Source: CBDBND01 sp965262665 (GTDB taxonomy: Bacteria; Pseudomonadota; Alphaproteobacteria; Rhodospirillales; Rhodospirillaceae). Taken from it: a stretch of 64,000 nt of DNA. This document shows positions 43,770 through 52,597 of the stretch, in pieces. Positions within the stretch are counted from its first letter, which is position 1; the number at the start of each line of letters is the position of its first letter. The stretch is taken from positions 3,286,001 to 3,350,000 of the forward strand of contig CBDHFR010000004.1 in the NCBI GenBank assembly GCA_965262665.1. The letters are read 5' to 3'. Both the position numbers and the translations under genes were made by a program. A model generated the notes under the pieces. It ran no database searches, was not told where the DNA came from, and was given only the letters and a program-made list of their open reading frames with translations.

Positions 43770-44687
43770 ATGATTGAAAGTTCACTCGACCGTCGTGCCG
43801 TCCTTTTCACTACGGCAGCATTGGCAATGGGCACGATGAATTCGTCGCGCGCCGCGTATAGCGGTGATTCGCAAGCCCCGGCGGCGGCGTGGACCGAAGA
43901 GGGCTTCATCCGGCGTCCCGGCATGCAAATTCACTATACGAGTATGGGGAACGGCCCGCCCCTGATTTTGCTCCATAAACTGGGTGGTTGGATCGCAGAT
44001 TGGCGTCACGTCGCTCCAGCGCTCGCGAAACACTATCGCGTCATCGCGATTGATTCACCGGGCCATGGGGAATCCATAGTGGACGGCGAAGTCCCGTATC
44101 TTATGAGCCTTCCTGAGTCAGCGGCAATCATTCTTGCAGCGCTCGACGAACTGGGTGTTGGGTCGTTCTCACTGGTGGGAAATTCTCTCGGCGGCTGCAT
44201 TGGCGTCTGCATGGCGGCGCTATGGCCCAAACGAGTCACCCGTCTAGGCCTCCTCAGCGTGGCGCTTTATCCGGTAGTTCCACGAGCGTCACTCGATTCG
44301 CTGGAAACGCAAGGGACCTGGGGGCCCAACAATGAACCTTTGTCACGTTCCTTTGCAGTTCAAAAGGAGCGGTTCGGAATTGAAGATATCGAGGTTTACA
44401 ACGAGCAAATCGACAGCCGGAAAAAGGCAGGTCCGTGGGTACGCCCTGCCCAACGGGGCGTGGCTAGGGGGGGAGTCATCGACTATCTCGCGCAGGTGCA
44501 ATGCCCGACACTTCTGATGTACGGCGAACGCGGCCAGAATTATGAGAAATATGAAAAGCCCGGATTGGCGACGGCCAAGAAGGCGCGATCCATTCACATT
44601 CCAAACGCGGGCTCGTTCGCGCAGATGGATAACCCGAGGACAACTGAAAAAATCATCTTGGAATTCTTGTCCGAGAATAGAAATTAA
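43770..44687 (+). CDS. Tat-exported alpha/beta hydrolase lacking the usual catalytic His
   Basis: 305 residues from ATG 43770, with GGGAGG 7 nt upstream. A Tat leader (SLDRRAVLFTTAALAMGTMN) precedes an alpha/beta hydrolase fold: LILLHKLGGWIADWRHVAPA, VIAIDSPGHGES, nucleophile elbow GNSLGG with Ser near 139, and TLLMYGERG with the acid. Where the family has NAGHFAQMENP, this protein reads NAGSFAQMDNP (TCG at 44613-44615), so the catalytic His is replaced by Ser. The gene is otherwise intact. Either activity is lost or another His acts. It is divergent from a truncated flavin monooxygenase. Confidence 0.85.
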   Translation: MIESSLDRRAVLFTTAALAMGTMNSSRAAYSGDSQAPAAAWTEEGFIRRPGMQIHYTSMGNGPPLILLHKLGGWIADWRHVAPALAKHYRVIAIDSPGHGESIVDGEVPYLMSLPESAAIILAALDELGVGSFSLVGNSLGGCIGVCMAALWPKRVTRLGLLSVALYPVVPRASLDSLETQGTWGPNNEPLSRSFAVQKERFGIEDIEVYNEQIDSRKKAGPWVRPAQRGVARGGVIDYLAQVQCPTLLMYGERGQNYEKYEKPGLATAKKARSIHIPNAGSFAQMDNPRTTEKIILEFLSENRN

Positions 44688-44749
44688 GTGACCTCTGTTC
44701 CTTTGTTGTGCCTGCCCCTCTCTTGAGCGGTTGAAACCATAGAAAAATA

Positions 44750-44780
44750 CCTGTTCTTTTTGAAAACGTCATCCGCTTGA
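44750..44780. repeat. Half hairpin repeat (CGAAAACCT family)
   Basis: CTGTTCTTTTTGAAAACGTC and ATCCGCTTG; left arm only, 26 bp before an IS6-type end. Confidence 0.5.
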
Positions 44781-44806
44781 AATAGGCGAAGATCAATTAT
44801 AACTCG

Positions 44807-45256
44807 GGCTTTGTCAGAGGAAGTTCGCTTGCTCAAAGGGAACTCCAAAGATCCGGTATGAGCTAAGCATCCAATAACCGCCATTCAACTAATGCTGTTC
44901 CACGATCTGCCTTGAAGTTACTTGCATTGTTTAGATGTCGTTCTTTGTTGAAGTGGTTGTGAATTGAAGCGTGAAGAGAAACAAATTTCTGGAGCGATTT
45001 CGTACTCCTGAATTTTCTCATCCCTCGCTCTCGTCGCCGAAATGGTTGATGTGAGTTTTCGGCCCGATTGTTGAGCCATTGACCAGTTTCTTGGCGATGA
45101 TCAACACCCAATTCCTTCATTGCTGCGCGATATGATCGGAGCTTGTCAGTCACAATGACTTTCGGCCCTCCATAACGTCTCATGATTTTGCGCAAGAACG
45201 TGAGCGCGGCCTTTCGATCTCTTTTCTTGGTGACATAAGACTCCAGCACTTCGCCT
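44807..45256 (-). mobile_element. Truncated IS6-type element of a third lineage
   Basis: A divergent end GGCTTTGTCAGAGGAA at 44807 and the C-terminal half of a transposase; the other half is replaced by MITE copy 3 at 45257. Confidence 0.85.
44863..45256 (-). pseudogene. IS6-family transposase, C-terminal part
   Basis: About 130 codons: GEVLESYVTKKRDRKAALTF, VIVTDKLRSYRAAMKELGVD (second catalytic Asp), NNRAENSHQPFRRRERGM and HFNKERHLNNASNFKADRGT. The first catalytic Asp and N-terminus are missing. Confidence 0.9.
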
Positions 45257-45420
45257 GGCATTGTCAGAGTAACTGGTTAGGGCCAACTCTCTTGGGCCCT
45301 TGTTCCCTGGGTTTAGGTACTAAACCATTGGTTCGCTTGGAATTGACCAAGCAAGGCGCGGCTCGGAACGGCGAAAACTCACCTCACTAGACTAACAAAT
45401 TAATTTAGTCTGACAATGCC
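45257..45420. mobile_element. IS6-type MITE, copy 3 (164 bp)
   Basis: Same orientation as copy 1: GGCATTGTCAGAGTAACTGG at 45257, TTAGTCTGACAATGCC at 45420. Flanks cttcgcct and cctcttct differ. Confidence 0.85.
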
Positions 45421-45828
45421 CCTCTTCTATAGTCACCCCTACGACATCGTCGATCCCGATGACCGCCTAAAAAGAGACCGAAAGCGTCAGAAAAAAGAGC
45501 TTAAGGGGGAAGGCAGGCTTAAGAAAAAGGCGTTTAAACAGGAACGGAAACTGCAAGAGAAGTCACTGAAACATGAACGCAAGGTCCAGCATCGGCAGTT
45601 GAAACGGGAGCGCAAGCTGGCCAAACAAGAGCTCAAGCCCCAAAAAAGGAGCTTAAGCGGGAACATAAGCTTCAGAAAAAAGCGTTCAATCAGGACCGGA
45701 AACTGCAGAAAAAGACGCTGAAGCATGAACGCAAAATCCAGAAGCGGCAGTTGAAACGGGAGCGCAAGCTGGCCAAACAAGAGCGCAAGACCCTAAAGAG
45801 ACAAGCGCTACTATATCGCGGCAATTAG
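45421..45828 (+). pseudogene. Lys/Arg-rich tandem-repeat coiled-coil protein, truncated and frameshifted
   Basis: The frame leaves the MITE as PLFYSHPYDIVDPDDRLKRD and continues with two about 150-bp DNA repeats (roughly 45495-45645 and 45646-45795), each coding a run such as LKHERKVQHRQLKRERKLAK. Around 45640, in CCCCAAAAAAGG, the frame shifts by one; the second repeat is in the other frame (LKREHKLQKKAFNQDRKLQK, LKHERKIQKRQLKRERKLAK) and ends at TAG 45828. The predicted product is an extremely basic continuous helix. No family recognised. Confidence 0.5.
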
Positions 45829-45909
45829 CATCGCCCTTTGGGGCATAGTGCGCGGCTGCTTTGCCCTGGAAGGGCTAAGTCTTCCTGACCCTCTCCTCGC
45901 AATCCGGGC

Positions 45910-45990
45910 CTGTCCCTTGCGAAAACCTCATCCACACCTGCACAGTTTGCATCATGAATACCGGCGGATAAGGTATTCGTGAAGGATAAG
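45910..45990. repeat. Complete hairpin repeat, copy d (CGAAAACCT family)
   Basis: Left arm CTGTCCCTTGCGAAAACCTC, interior ATCCACACCTGCACAGTTTG shared with copy a, right arm GGATAAGGTATTCGTGAAGG. Confidence 0.75.
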
Positions 45991-46024
45991 GATGGATGCT
46001 CGGTCAATGAAAAGCTTATTGGCC

Positions 46025-46726
46025 TTATAGCCCCAAATTGAGCTGGTTTTTGTCTGCCGGTTTAGGCCGATTGTGCAGGTTCGGGGACACCGGCGCGGCG
46101 GTGAAGCCCGGACCCACGTAAGGCCGGCAAATCCTTTTCAAGGGCTGAGGATCGCTATGCGGTGACAACCACACTTTCATGCTCATGTCATTGAGAATCA
46201 CGGGCATGCGGTCGTGCACGTCGGCGGCCATGGCGTTGGGTTCGGTGGTGACAATGGCGAAGCGGCGCTGCCCGGTCTTGTGGTCGGCGGCGAACAGTCC
46301 GGCCAGCACAAACAAGTCCGCCTTTCCCTCGCCGATCGCGGCTCCGCGTCTCGGGCTGGCGCCCTGGAGAGAAAAGCGCCACGGGGTTTTGCTGCCATCA
46401 GCCTCGCGCTTCCATTCGTAGTAGCCGGTCACCGGCACCACACAGCGCCGGTGTAAAAAGGCATCGCGGAAGGTGGGCAGCACCTCCATGGTTTCCGAGC
46501 GGGCGTTGATCAGGAGCGTGGTCTTGTACTTGAGCGGTGGAAACCCCCACATCCCGAGATCAAGGATACGGTCCGGACCCGACAGGCGGATGAAAGGCTG
46601 CAGGTCGGTGGGGCGGATCACCGCGGTGGGCTTGACGTCGGCGGCTTTGACCTGTTCTGAGGGGATCAGGGCGTACCAATCCCGCATCTCCTTCCAGGAT
46701 CTATAACCGGACAAACTGCCGCACAT
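46025..46726 (-). CDS. yedK: SOS response-associated peptidase (SRAP/HMCES, YedK-like)
   Basis: 233 residues starting MCGSLSGY, so Cys2 becomes the N-terminal nucleophile after Met removal. SRAP blocks follow: AVIRPTDLQPFIR (in place of the common RYNIAPTQ region), WGFPPLKYKTTLLINARSET, FLHRRCVVPVTGYYEWKRE with the catalytic Glu, and VHDRMPVIL with the His. The family crosslinks to abasic sites in single-stranded DNA. Gene complete; it stands alone between mobile remnants. Confidence 0.9.
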   Translation of the reverse strand: MCGSLSGYRSWKEMRDWYALIPSEQVKAADVKPTAVIRPTDLQPFIRLSGPDRILDLGMWGFPPLKYKTTLLINARSETMEVLPTFRDAFLHRRCVVPVTGYYEWKREADGSKTPWRFSLQGASPRRGAAIGEGKADLFVLAGLFAADHKTGQRRFAIVTTEPNAMAADVHDRMPVILNDMSMKVWLSPHSDPQPLKRICRPYVGPGFTAAPVSPNLHNRPKPADKNQLNLGL

Positions 46727-46859
46727 GTTCGTTCCACCATACTATGAGAACAAAAGTGGAACATTAATAAGCGTTGCTGCTTTTCGGGACCACCAGTCTG
46801 TAGTTGAATCTGTCATGGGCGCTCCCCTCAGGGGTCGGGCAATCGTATGACGCCCTAAT

Positions 46860-46890
46860 CTGTCCCTTCCGCAAAGCCCATCTACACACG
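46860..46890. repeat. Half hairpin repeat (CGAAAACCT family)
   Basis: CTGTCCCTTCCGCAAAGCCC and ATCTACACACG; a degenerate left arm. Confidence 0.4.
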
Positions 46891-46904
46891 ATTCCCTTCT
46901 ATTA

Positions 46905-47055
46905 CCCTTACCGGGCGACACCATTGCAGCGGGCGAACATCCCAAAGCCGGATGGTGGCACACGACTGCTTGGCATCTCGGCACTGGAGAAAAAGATCGT
47001 CCAAGAGGCCGTGGTGAGGATAGTCCTGATGCCGATATGGGATACAAATGACCTA
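46905..47055 (+). pseudogene. Group II intron reverse transcriptase fragment
   Basis: About 45 codons: YRATPLQRANIPKPDGGTRL followed by LGISALEKKIVQEAVVRIVL. This is the RT-0/RT-1 region of group II intron proteins (IPKxDGxxRPLGIPxLxDKIVQ). The YADD domain, maturase and intron RNA are absent; module P2 begins directly after. Confidence 0.7.
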
Positions 47056-47084
47056 CTTTCATCTCAAGCGACCCCATTCCCTGA

Positions 47085-47277
47085 AAATTCCCTGTTATTC
47101 CCTGATAGGGCTTAAAAAGTTCCCTGATACCTGAAATAATTTCCCTGTTCCTGTGAGTAGGGAATTTGATCATAAAGTCCAGGGTTTGTGCGGGATACAG
47201 ACCGGTCAAAAGACCGGAAAAGCCGAAAAAAGAAGAATTTCCCTGTAAATTCCCTGGTTAACAGGGAATTGCCCATG
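47085..47277. repeat. TTCCCTG repeat cluster of module P2
   Basis: Second copy of the P1 cluster: ATTCCCTGTTATTCCCTGAT, TTCCCTG units, TAGGGAATTTG and TTAACAGGGAATTGCCC, diverged at several bases from 27766-27972. The 289 bp from 47278 to 47566 correspond to 27973-28263 and hold no gene. Confidence 0.7.
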
Positions 47278-47566
47278 AGAAGGGTTCACCGCTGACTGTG
47301 CCCACAGCCAAACAGTCTTGCGCGAACCACGACAGATTGGTTCTCTCCATAGAGCTCTAAACATTTCAAAGACATGTCTGGCTATATCGTCACCAAAAGC
47401 GCCTGATGACCACCGGATATTGGATGATCAGGCCCTCATCGGCCCGAGATTCTCCGCCCGCCCATTTTCCACTGACGTTTTTGATTCAATGCGAGGGTTG
47501 ATTGACCGTTTCATGGAGCAAAAAGACCACGAATGGCCTCATCGGCGCCGGTAAACATAACTCAAA

Positions 47567-48152
47567 CTATGGCGTATCGAACCCGAGTAGGCGGCGCTGG
47601 TCAGACCATTCCAACGGCAGATTTTTTAACAGATCCGCAGACTTCAGATCGACGGGCTGGATGACCGCCCATCCACATGCCTTTCTTACGCGACGCCGTG
47701 AACTTGTCCCGGATGCGCTCGCCCGTGACTTCCCGCTCGAATTGGGCAAAGGACAGGAGCACGTTGAGGGTCAGGCGCCCCATGGAGGTGGTGGTGTTGA
47801 ACTGCTGGGTGACCGATACGAACGACACGCCATGTCCATCGAACAGATCCACCAGCTTGGCGAAGTCGGAGAGCGACCGGGTCAGGCGGTCGACCTTGTA
47901 AACCACCACGACGTTCACCCGGTCCGAGGTGATGTCGTCCAACAACCGCGTCAAGGCGGGCCGCTCGGTATTCCCTCCCGAGAAGCCGCCATCATCGTAC
48001 TTGTCCTTGATCAGGACCCAGCCCTCGTGCCGCTGGCTCTTGATATAGGCTTCAGCGGACTCCCGCTGAGCATCAAGGGAGTTGAAGGCCTGCTCCAATC
48101 CGTTTTCCGACGACTTGCGGGTATAGACGGCGCATTTGAGCTTGGCGGTCAT
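47567..48152 (-). pseudogene. Large serine recombinase with internal deletion (module P2)
   Basis: Start ATG 48152 (MTAKLKCAVYTRKSSENGLE) keeps the catalytic Ser in YTRKSS and the resolvase domain through FTASRKKGMWMGGHP. Then about 1.16 kb present in P1 is missing, and the frame changes (ARRSEVCGSVKKSAVGMV, stop at 47601), while the original C-terminal codons (QPVDLKSADLLKNLPLEWSD) survive in another frame to 47567. So P2 has an intact catalytic domain but no DNA-binding C-terminus, the reverse of P1. Confidence 0.88.
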
Positions 48153-48154
48153 GT

Positions 48155-48601
48155 TCAGGCCGCCTTGGTGCCGGGCCGGCACAGTCCGAAGAAGACGGGA
48201 CCGGACCAGCGGGTCCCTGTGATCTCGCGGGCGATCTTGGACAGACTGTCATAGACCTTGCCGTCATAGGCAAAGCCCGTTTCCAGAACCGTCACTTCGT
48301 GTTTTCTGTTGTGCCATTGGCGCACCAGTTTGGTGCCGGGCTTGGCGAACGGCACAGGCACGAGATCGGTGTTGGGAGACCGATCCAGTGTCTTTGCCAT
48401 CTGCCGTAGCCGCCGTCGCGTTGACGGTCTAAGGCCGCCGAAGTGGTCTTCCTGGGTCTTGTAGGTCAGGGCGCGGAGCAGGAAATCCCGGCTTGCCCCC
48501 TTGGGAGCCGGGGAGCGGAACACTTCACCCCAGCGTTTGCGCAGCTCGGTCGGGCTGAGGTTCTTAAGCGCCTCTAAATGGGTTTCAAATGCAACCGCCA
48601 T
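48155..48601 (-). CDS. DUF2924 protein (module P2)
   Basis: 148 residues from ATG 48601, translation identical to the P1 copy over the aligned length, with the same GGAGAGGAGG ribosome binding site. The stop lies 2 nt before the recombinase start at 48152, preserving operon order. It is the only undamaged gene in P2. Confidence 0.88.
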   Translation of the reverse strand: MAVAFETHLEALKNLSPTELRKRWGEVFRSPAPKGASRDFLLRALTYKTQEDHFGGLRPSTRRRLRQMAKTLDRSPNTDLVPVPFAKPGTKLVRQWHNRKHEVTVLETGFAYDGKVYDSLSKIAREITGTRWSGPVFFGLCRPGTKAA

Positions 48602-48657
48602 GGCCGGCCTCCTCTCCCCACCACACATGCTTCCCTGGGCCGTAAAGTCCAGTCCAA

Positions 48658-48753
48658 TCAGCCTGGGTTTTCGGGGGTGTTTCGAGACGTTTCGGGGCCG
48701 GAGCCGGCGATCACACGCAGGGATTTGGCCACATCGAGGGCGTTGGCTAGGGG
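48658..48753 (-). pseudogene. Remnant of the small helical gene (module P2)
   Basis: Last 30 or so codons (LANALDVAKSLRVIAGSGPE, TSRNTPENPG) of the gene intact at 30504-30746 in P1; the 5' part is replaced by unrelated sequence. Confidence 0.55.
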
Positions 48754-48815
48754 ACTGATTAACCGGGAAAAGACAACGCACCGGACTCAAGGGACAGGGC
48801 CAAAGGGTTGGTGTC

Positions 48816-49358
48816 TTATTTGAAGTAGATTATCTCGGGACGAGTGAGGGCAATACCATCAAAGCGATTCCTTCGTTTCCATCCGAGAAATTGGGACAGA
48901 CTGTCGACCTGGTCGTCATGGCGCGTATTGGGAAAGCCGAGCACTTCGTGGAGAAAAGTGTCCAGCCATGGCGCGTCATGGGGCAGGAGTACCTGTCCGG
49001 CCTCGATTTTCGCGCTTTGGGCTTCCATCCGTGTCGCTTTGTCACCCTCGGGCTTGATGCCGATGGGGTACGGAAAATCGACGGGTGCGCTTTCTCTGAG
49101 TTGCTGCAACAGACCCCGGCCGAGGTCTGCCTCTTCGATCAAAACCGTATGGGCATTGAAGTCCCTATGGAGTTCCACGACCTTTCTTTTTAGGCGTGGG
49201 AACTCGACCCGATCACGCCATACATGGACGAGGTAGAAGTCCTTCCTATCAACCTTCCAAGTAGTGCAGACCGACCAGTCACTCCGCTCGCCCGTCGTCC
49301 CCGCCACGTCCCAGCTCTGTGCCGTTATCACCCCAGGGCCCATTGGGAAGCTCGTCAT
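48816..49358 (-). pseudogene. Phage terminase large subunit, C-terminal nuclease domain (module P2)
   Basis: About 175 codons of the nuclease domain: ITAQSWDVAGTTGERSDWSV with the first metal-binding Asp, FYLVHVWRDRVEFPRLKRKV, HTVLIEEADLGRGLLQQL with the Glu, and RHDDQVDSLSQFLGWK with the late Asp. The ATPase part is missing, cut near 49340-49358 by an IS110 element. The tail differs from P1 after RRNRFD. Confidence 0.88.
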
Positions 49359-49437
49359 AGTGTCTAAACCACTTGCATTTATCGTCGAAACGGGGTCCGG
49401 ATGGTCCGGCCTCGGCCATCAAGAAGAGGAACAAGCG

Positions 49438-50473
49438 ATGAATTACTATGCGGGACTAGACGTATCATTGGAAACAACAAGTGTGTGTGTCCTCGACGGG
49501 GACGGCCGGATCGTCCGGGAGGCAAAGGTCTTGAGTGAACCCGAGGCGCTGGTGGCCTTCTTCTCCGGCCTAGACGTCGACGTGACGCGCATCGCTCTCG
49601 AGGCGGGGCCGCTGTCGCAGTGGCTCCACGACGGCCTGACCGAAGCCGGCCTGCCGGTGGTCTGCGCCGAGACGCGGCAGCTGAAGGCGGTGCTGTCGGC
49701 CACAGTGAACAAGAGCGACCGCAACGATGCGCGCGGGATCGCACAGATGGTTCGGGTCAACATGCTCCGGGTGGTGCATGTGAAGACGGTGTCGAGCCAA
49801 GAGCAACGGATGCTCCTGACCAATCGCAAGTTTATGCTGAAACAATTGTGCGATGCGGAGGCCAATATCCGCGGCACATTGAGGAACTTCGGGTTGAAGG
49901 TGGGTAAAGTCAGCCGCCGTGGGTTGGAGGCACGCGTCCTTGAACTGGTCGCTGACCGGGCGGCGCTGGCATGTCTGGTGGAGCCGATGCTGCGCGCCCG
50001 GGCAGAACTGATGACCGCTTTCAACGGGTTGCACAAGATGATGCTCGACGCGGTGCGCACCGACCCGGTCTGCCGCCGGCTGATGACGGTGCCCGGTGTC
50101 GGTCCGGTAACCGCGTTGACCTTCCGGGCCACGGTTGATGTCCCGGCCCGCTTTGCGCGCTCGCGGTCGGTGGGGGCACACTTCGGGCTGACGCCGCGCA
50201 AATGGCAGTCCGGGGAGATCGACCGTATGGGACGTATTTCTAAATGCGGTGATGCGATGATGCGATCGGCGCTTTACGAGGCTGCCAACGTCATGCTCAC
50301 GCGATCGACGCGGTGGTCATGGCTCAGGGCATGGGCCATGCAGGTGGCGAGGCGCCGCGGCCAGGCGCCGGGCCAAGGTTGCGCCCGCCCGCCGTCTCGG
50401 TGTGATCCTGCACCGTATGTGGGTGGATGGCAGCGAGTTCCGCTGGAACCGTGACGCTAGCGCCGCTGCCTGA
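49438..50473 (+). pseudogene. IS110-family transposase with late frameshift
   Basis: ATG 49438 begins MNYYAGLDVSLETTSVCVLD (RuvC-like domain, first Asp), with IALEAGPLSQWLHDGL, TVNKSDRNDARGIAQM and the C-terminal Tnp domain (MTVPGVGPVTALTFRA, VGAHFGLTPRKWQSGEIDRM). Near 50370, in a GC-rich run, the frame shifts: the original frame ends at 50454 with nonsense, while the expected RLGVILHRMWVDGSEFRWNR continues in another frame to TGA 50471-50473. The noncoding stretch 50474-50767 shows no gene and may be the right end of this element; exact ends were not located. Confidence 0.85.
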
Positions 50474-50767
50474 GACAGAGACGCAACGAGGAGGAGAAAC
50501 CCGAAAACTTCCGCCCTGGCGGAGGATATCCCCGTGGGGACGAAGGACGAGGTGAGTTCGTAGGATCTGCTGACCCCGATCCATTGTTGATGGTGAGAGG
50601 GCGCCGTCGAGATTGTTCCACCTCTCTTTCTGATCCCATCTTGTCGACGGCCTCGGATACGGTTGCCGATCACGAAGAGAAGCAAGACACCCACGGTGCG
50701 ATATTTACAACCTGACGCGGTAGGGACTCGGTGAACGCCGGAGGAGAGCTTGACTTAGACAACCCGA

Positions 50768-50839
50768 TTAGAGAAGCAGATCTTCAGGCCGCTCGCAGTC
50801 CTTTAAAAGTTCGTCCAGCAGTTCTTGGGAAATTGTCAT
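50768..50839 (-). pseudogene. IS256-family transposase N-terminal fragment
   Basis: ATG 50839 with AAAGGAGC upstream starts MTISQELLDELLKDCERPED LLL, then a TAA at 50768. This is the conserved first helix of Mutator/IS256 transposases; the rest is missing. Confidence 0.6.
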
Positions 50840-50905
50840 AGTCCTTGCTCCTTTCAGAAAGCATGGACCAAAACCCAGATACACAGAATATCAGACACTC
50901 CCTCA

Positions 50906-51187
50906 GGTTTGCGGTCAGTGGCTCAACAATCGAGCCGAAAACTCCCATCAGCCCTTCCGACGACGAGAGAAAGCGATGGCGCGGTTCAGAGACATCAAGA
51001 CCCTACAGAAATTCGCTTCAATCCATGCCTCGATCCACAATCACTTCAACCACCAACGCCGCCTCAACCGCCGCGATATTTTCAAACAAGACCGAGATGC
51101 TGCCCTGGCCGAGTGGCGTCAACTTGCTGCCTGAAATTACTCGAATTGCGGCTTCTTCTACTCAGCGCTAGTTAGTCTGACAATTCC
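50906..51187 (+). mobile_element. IS6 3' fragment with transposase C-terminus
   Basis: Codes CGQWLNNRAENSHQPFRRRE through LAEWRQLAA (50908-51134) in the style of copy J and ends with TTAGTCTGACAATTCC at 51187. The 5' two-thirds are absent. Confidence 0.85.
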
Positions 51188-51298
51188 CGGCATGATCTCG
51201 TTCATGGAATGTTGCGCCACGCTAAAGACGAACTCCTGACGTGCCTCTTCATCGGCCGTCGGTTTTGGTAAAACGTCATGTTCAAATTGAAGTGGCAT
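51188..51298 (-). pseudogene. Unknown gene, N-terminal fragment of the catabolic cluster
   Basis: ATG 51298, 18 bp after the bicupin stop, begins MPLQFEHDVLPKPTADEEAR and is cut by the IS6 fragment after 37 codons. Family not recognised. Confidence 0.35.
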
Positions 51299-51315
51299 GG
51301 CCTACTCCCCTTGTA

Positions 51316-52134
51316 CTAGATCCATCCGCCCCAGGGCTGTAGATCGGCAGCGCCAGACTCTTGGCTTTCGCTCAGATAGCGTTCGGTTTGTGATTGAGCA
51401 ACATCCGACGCCGAGAAGTCAAAGTCGATCATTCTTTCCCCGCGGGCGAACCAGACGGCACCAGTGCGCGTTGCCTGAGGGCCGTGGGGAACTTCGCCGG
51501 AACGGAAGATATACGTACCGCCGGTGACTTGCCCGGCCATACCCATAAGGAATTCACCTTCAAGCAAGACCAGTTCCTCCCAAGTTTCGTGAGTTTCAAG
51601 CCTTGGGTCGAACCAACGACCCGCCATATGCGTGACCAGGGTATAAGCTGAGGTCACTGGATCTTGCCGGATCATCTTGTAGCGCAGCCCCTCCCCCACC
51701 TCTGATGCCGGGCGCCCTTCAAAGTCGGGCACCGGAACCCATGGAACCTCGTTGATATCAGCAATGTATTCGGGTGCTGTTTTTTGAGCATCACCGGAGG
51801 CCGGATTTACCATCCACAACAAGGCGCAAGGTTCAGTCGTCGTAAGCCGTTTGAGCAGTGTGCCAGCAGAGAGATGGAGGTAGGCGCCCCGATTCATATC
51901 CCACTCATCAATGGATAGTGCCCCCTCAAGGATTAGGACTTCCAGGTCGTTGGCAAGTGGTTCGGAAGGTTGCCAGTACCAGTAGGGCGCGACTTTAACG
52001 AAGCATGTTTGAGCATTGGAGTCAGGATCGTGACTCAGGGTCACGGACCGCGATCCGACCTCACTGGGTATTAATGGATCGGGTGCAAGAGGCAACGCCG
52101 GCACATCCAGAAACTCAACGCGTGATCGGCTCAT
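51316..52134 (-). CDS. DUF4437-like bicupin protein
   Basis: 272 residues from ATG 52134, with GAGGGGGG 6 nt upstream (an earlier start at 52182 would overlap the upstream gene). Two cupin halves: NDLEVLILEGALSIDEWDMN with GAYLHLSAGTLLKRL, and GRWFDPRLETHETWEELVLL with GEFLMGMAGQVTGGTYIFRS and GEVPHGPQA. Ligand-like residues are concentrated in the second half (ETHETWEE, PHGP). Same type as 20552-21373. Part of a minus-strand set with a SnoaL-like, an EthD and an MFS gene, suggesting a role in aromatic or polyketide-like substrate degradation. Confidence 0.75.
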   Translation of the reverse strand: MSRSRVEFLDVPALPLAPDPLIPSEVGSRSVTLSHDPDSNAQTCFVKVAPYWYWQPSEPLANDLEVLILEGALSIDEWDMNRGAYLHLSAGTLLKRLTTTEPCALLWMVNPASGDAQKTAPEYIADINEVPWVPVPDFEGRPASEVGEGLRYKMIRQDPVTSAYTLVTHMAGRWFDPRLETHETWEELVLLEGEFLMGMAGQVTGGTYIFRSGEVPHGPQATRTGAVWFARGERMIDFDFSASDVAQSQTERYLSESQESGAADLQPWGGWI

Positions 52135-52162
52135 TGGCCCCCCCTCGATATTCGTCACGGCC

Positions 52163-52573
52163 TTAAGCCGGTCTTTGACCACCGCATAAGATTTCTGTCA
52201 CGCGTTCCGTATCACAGTATTCCTTGGCGTGAGCCAACTTACCGTCCCGCCAACGCATGAGGTAATGATATTGGTTCTCATAAAGTTGTCCCGACGCCAT
52301 TACGCCGCGGGATTCAGTTTCTACTGCCACATACTCACCTTCAGCGATGATGGTCTTAACTTGATATTTGAGGCCTTCCGGAAAAGTATCCAGCACAGTT
52401 CCGGCGAGTGCAAGAATCTGATCCTTGGCAAAAGTGCCCGAGACCAAAGTATCGCCCATCACCTCAATAACACCGTCATCTGCGAAAATATCGAGCAATG
52501 CGCCGGTGTCGTTGCGATCTAGCGCGTCAAAATAGTCACGTGCACGTTGTTTATTGCGTTCCTGTTCGGACAT
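52163..52573 (-). CDS. SnoaL-like (NTF2 superfamily) protein
   Basis: 136 residues: RARDYFDALDRNDTGALLDI, FADDGVIEVMGDTLVSGTFA, VETESRGVMASGQLYENQYH and YLMRWRDGKLAHAKEYCDTE, a one-domain NTF2 fold as in SnoaL and ketosteroid isomerase relatives. Cytoplasmic, no signal. Likely an isomerase, hydratase or lyase step or a binding protein in the same pathway as its neighbours, 28 bp upstream of the bicupin start. Confidence 0.85.
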   Translation of the reverse strand: MSEQERNKQRARDYFDALDRNDTGALLDIFADDGVIEVMGDTLVSGTFAKDQILALAGTVLDTFPEGLKYQVKTIIAEGEYVAVETESRGVMASGQLYENQYHYLMRWRDGKLAHAKEYCDTERVTEILCGGQRPA

Positions 52574-52597
52574 AAGTCCTCCAACACTGAAGTGTCT

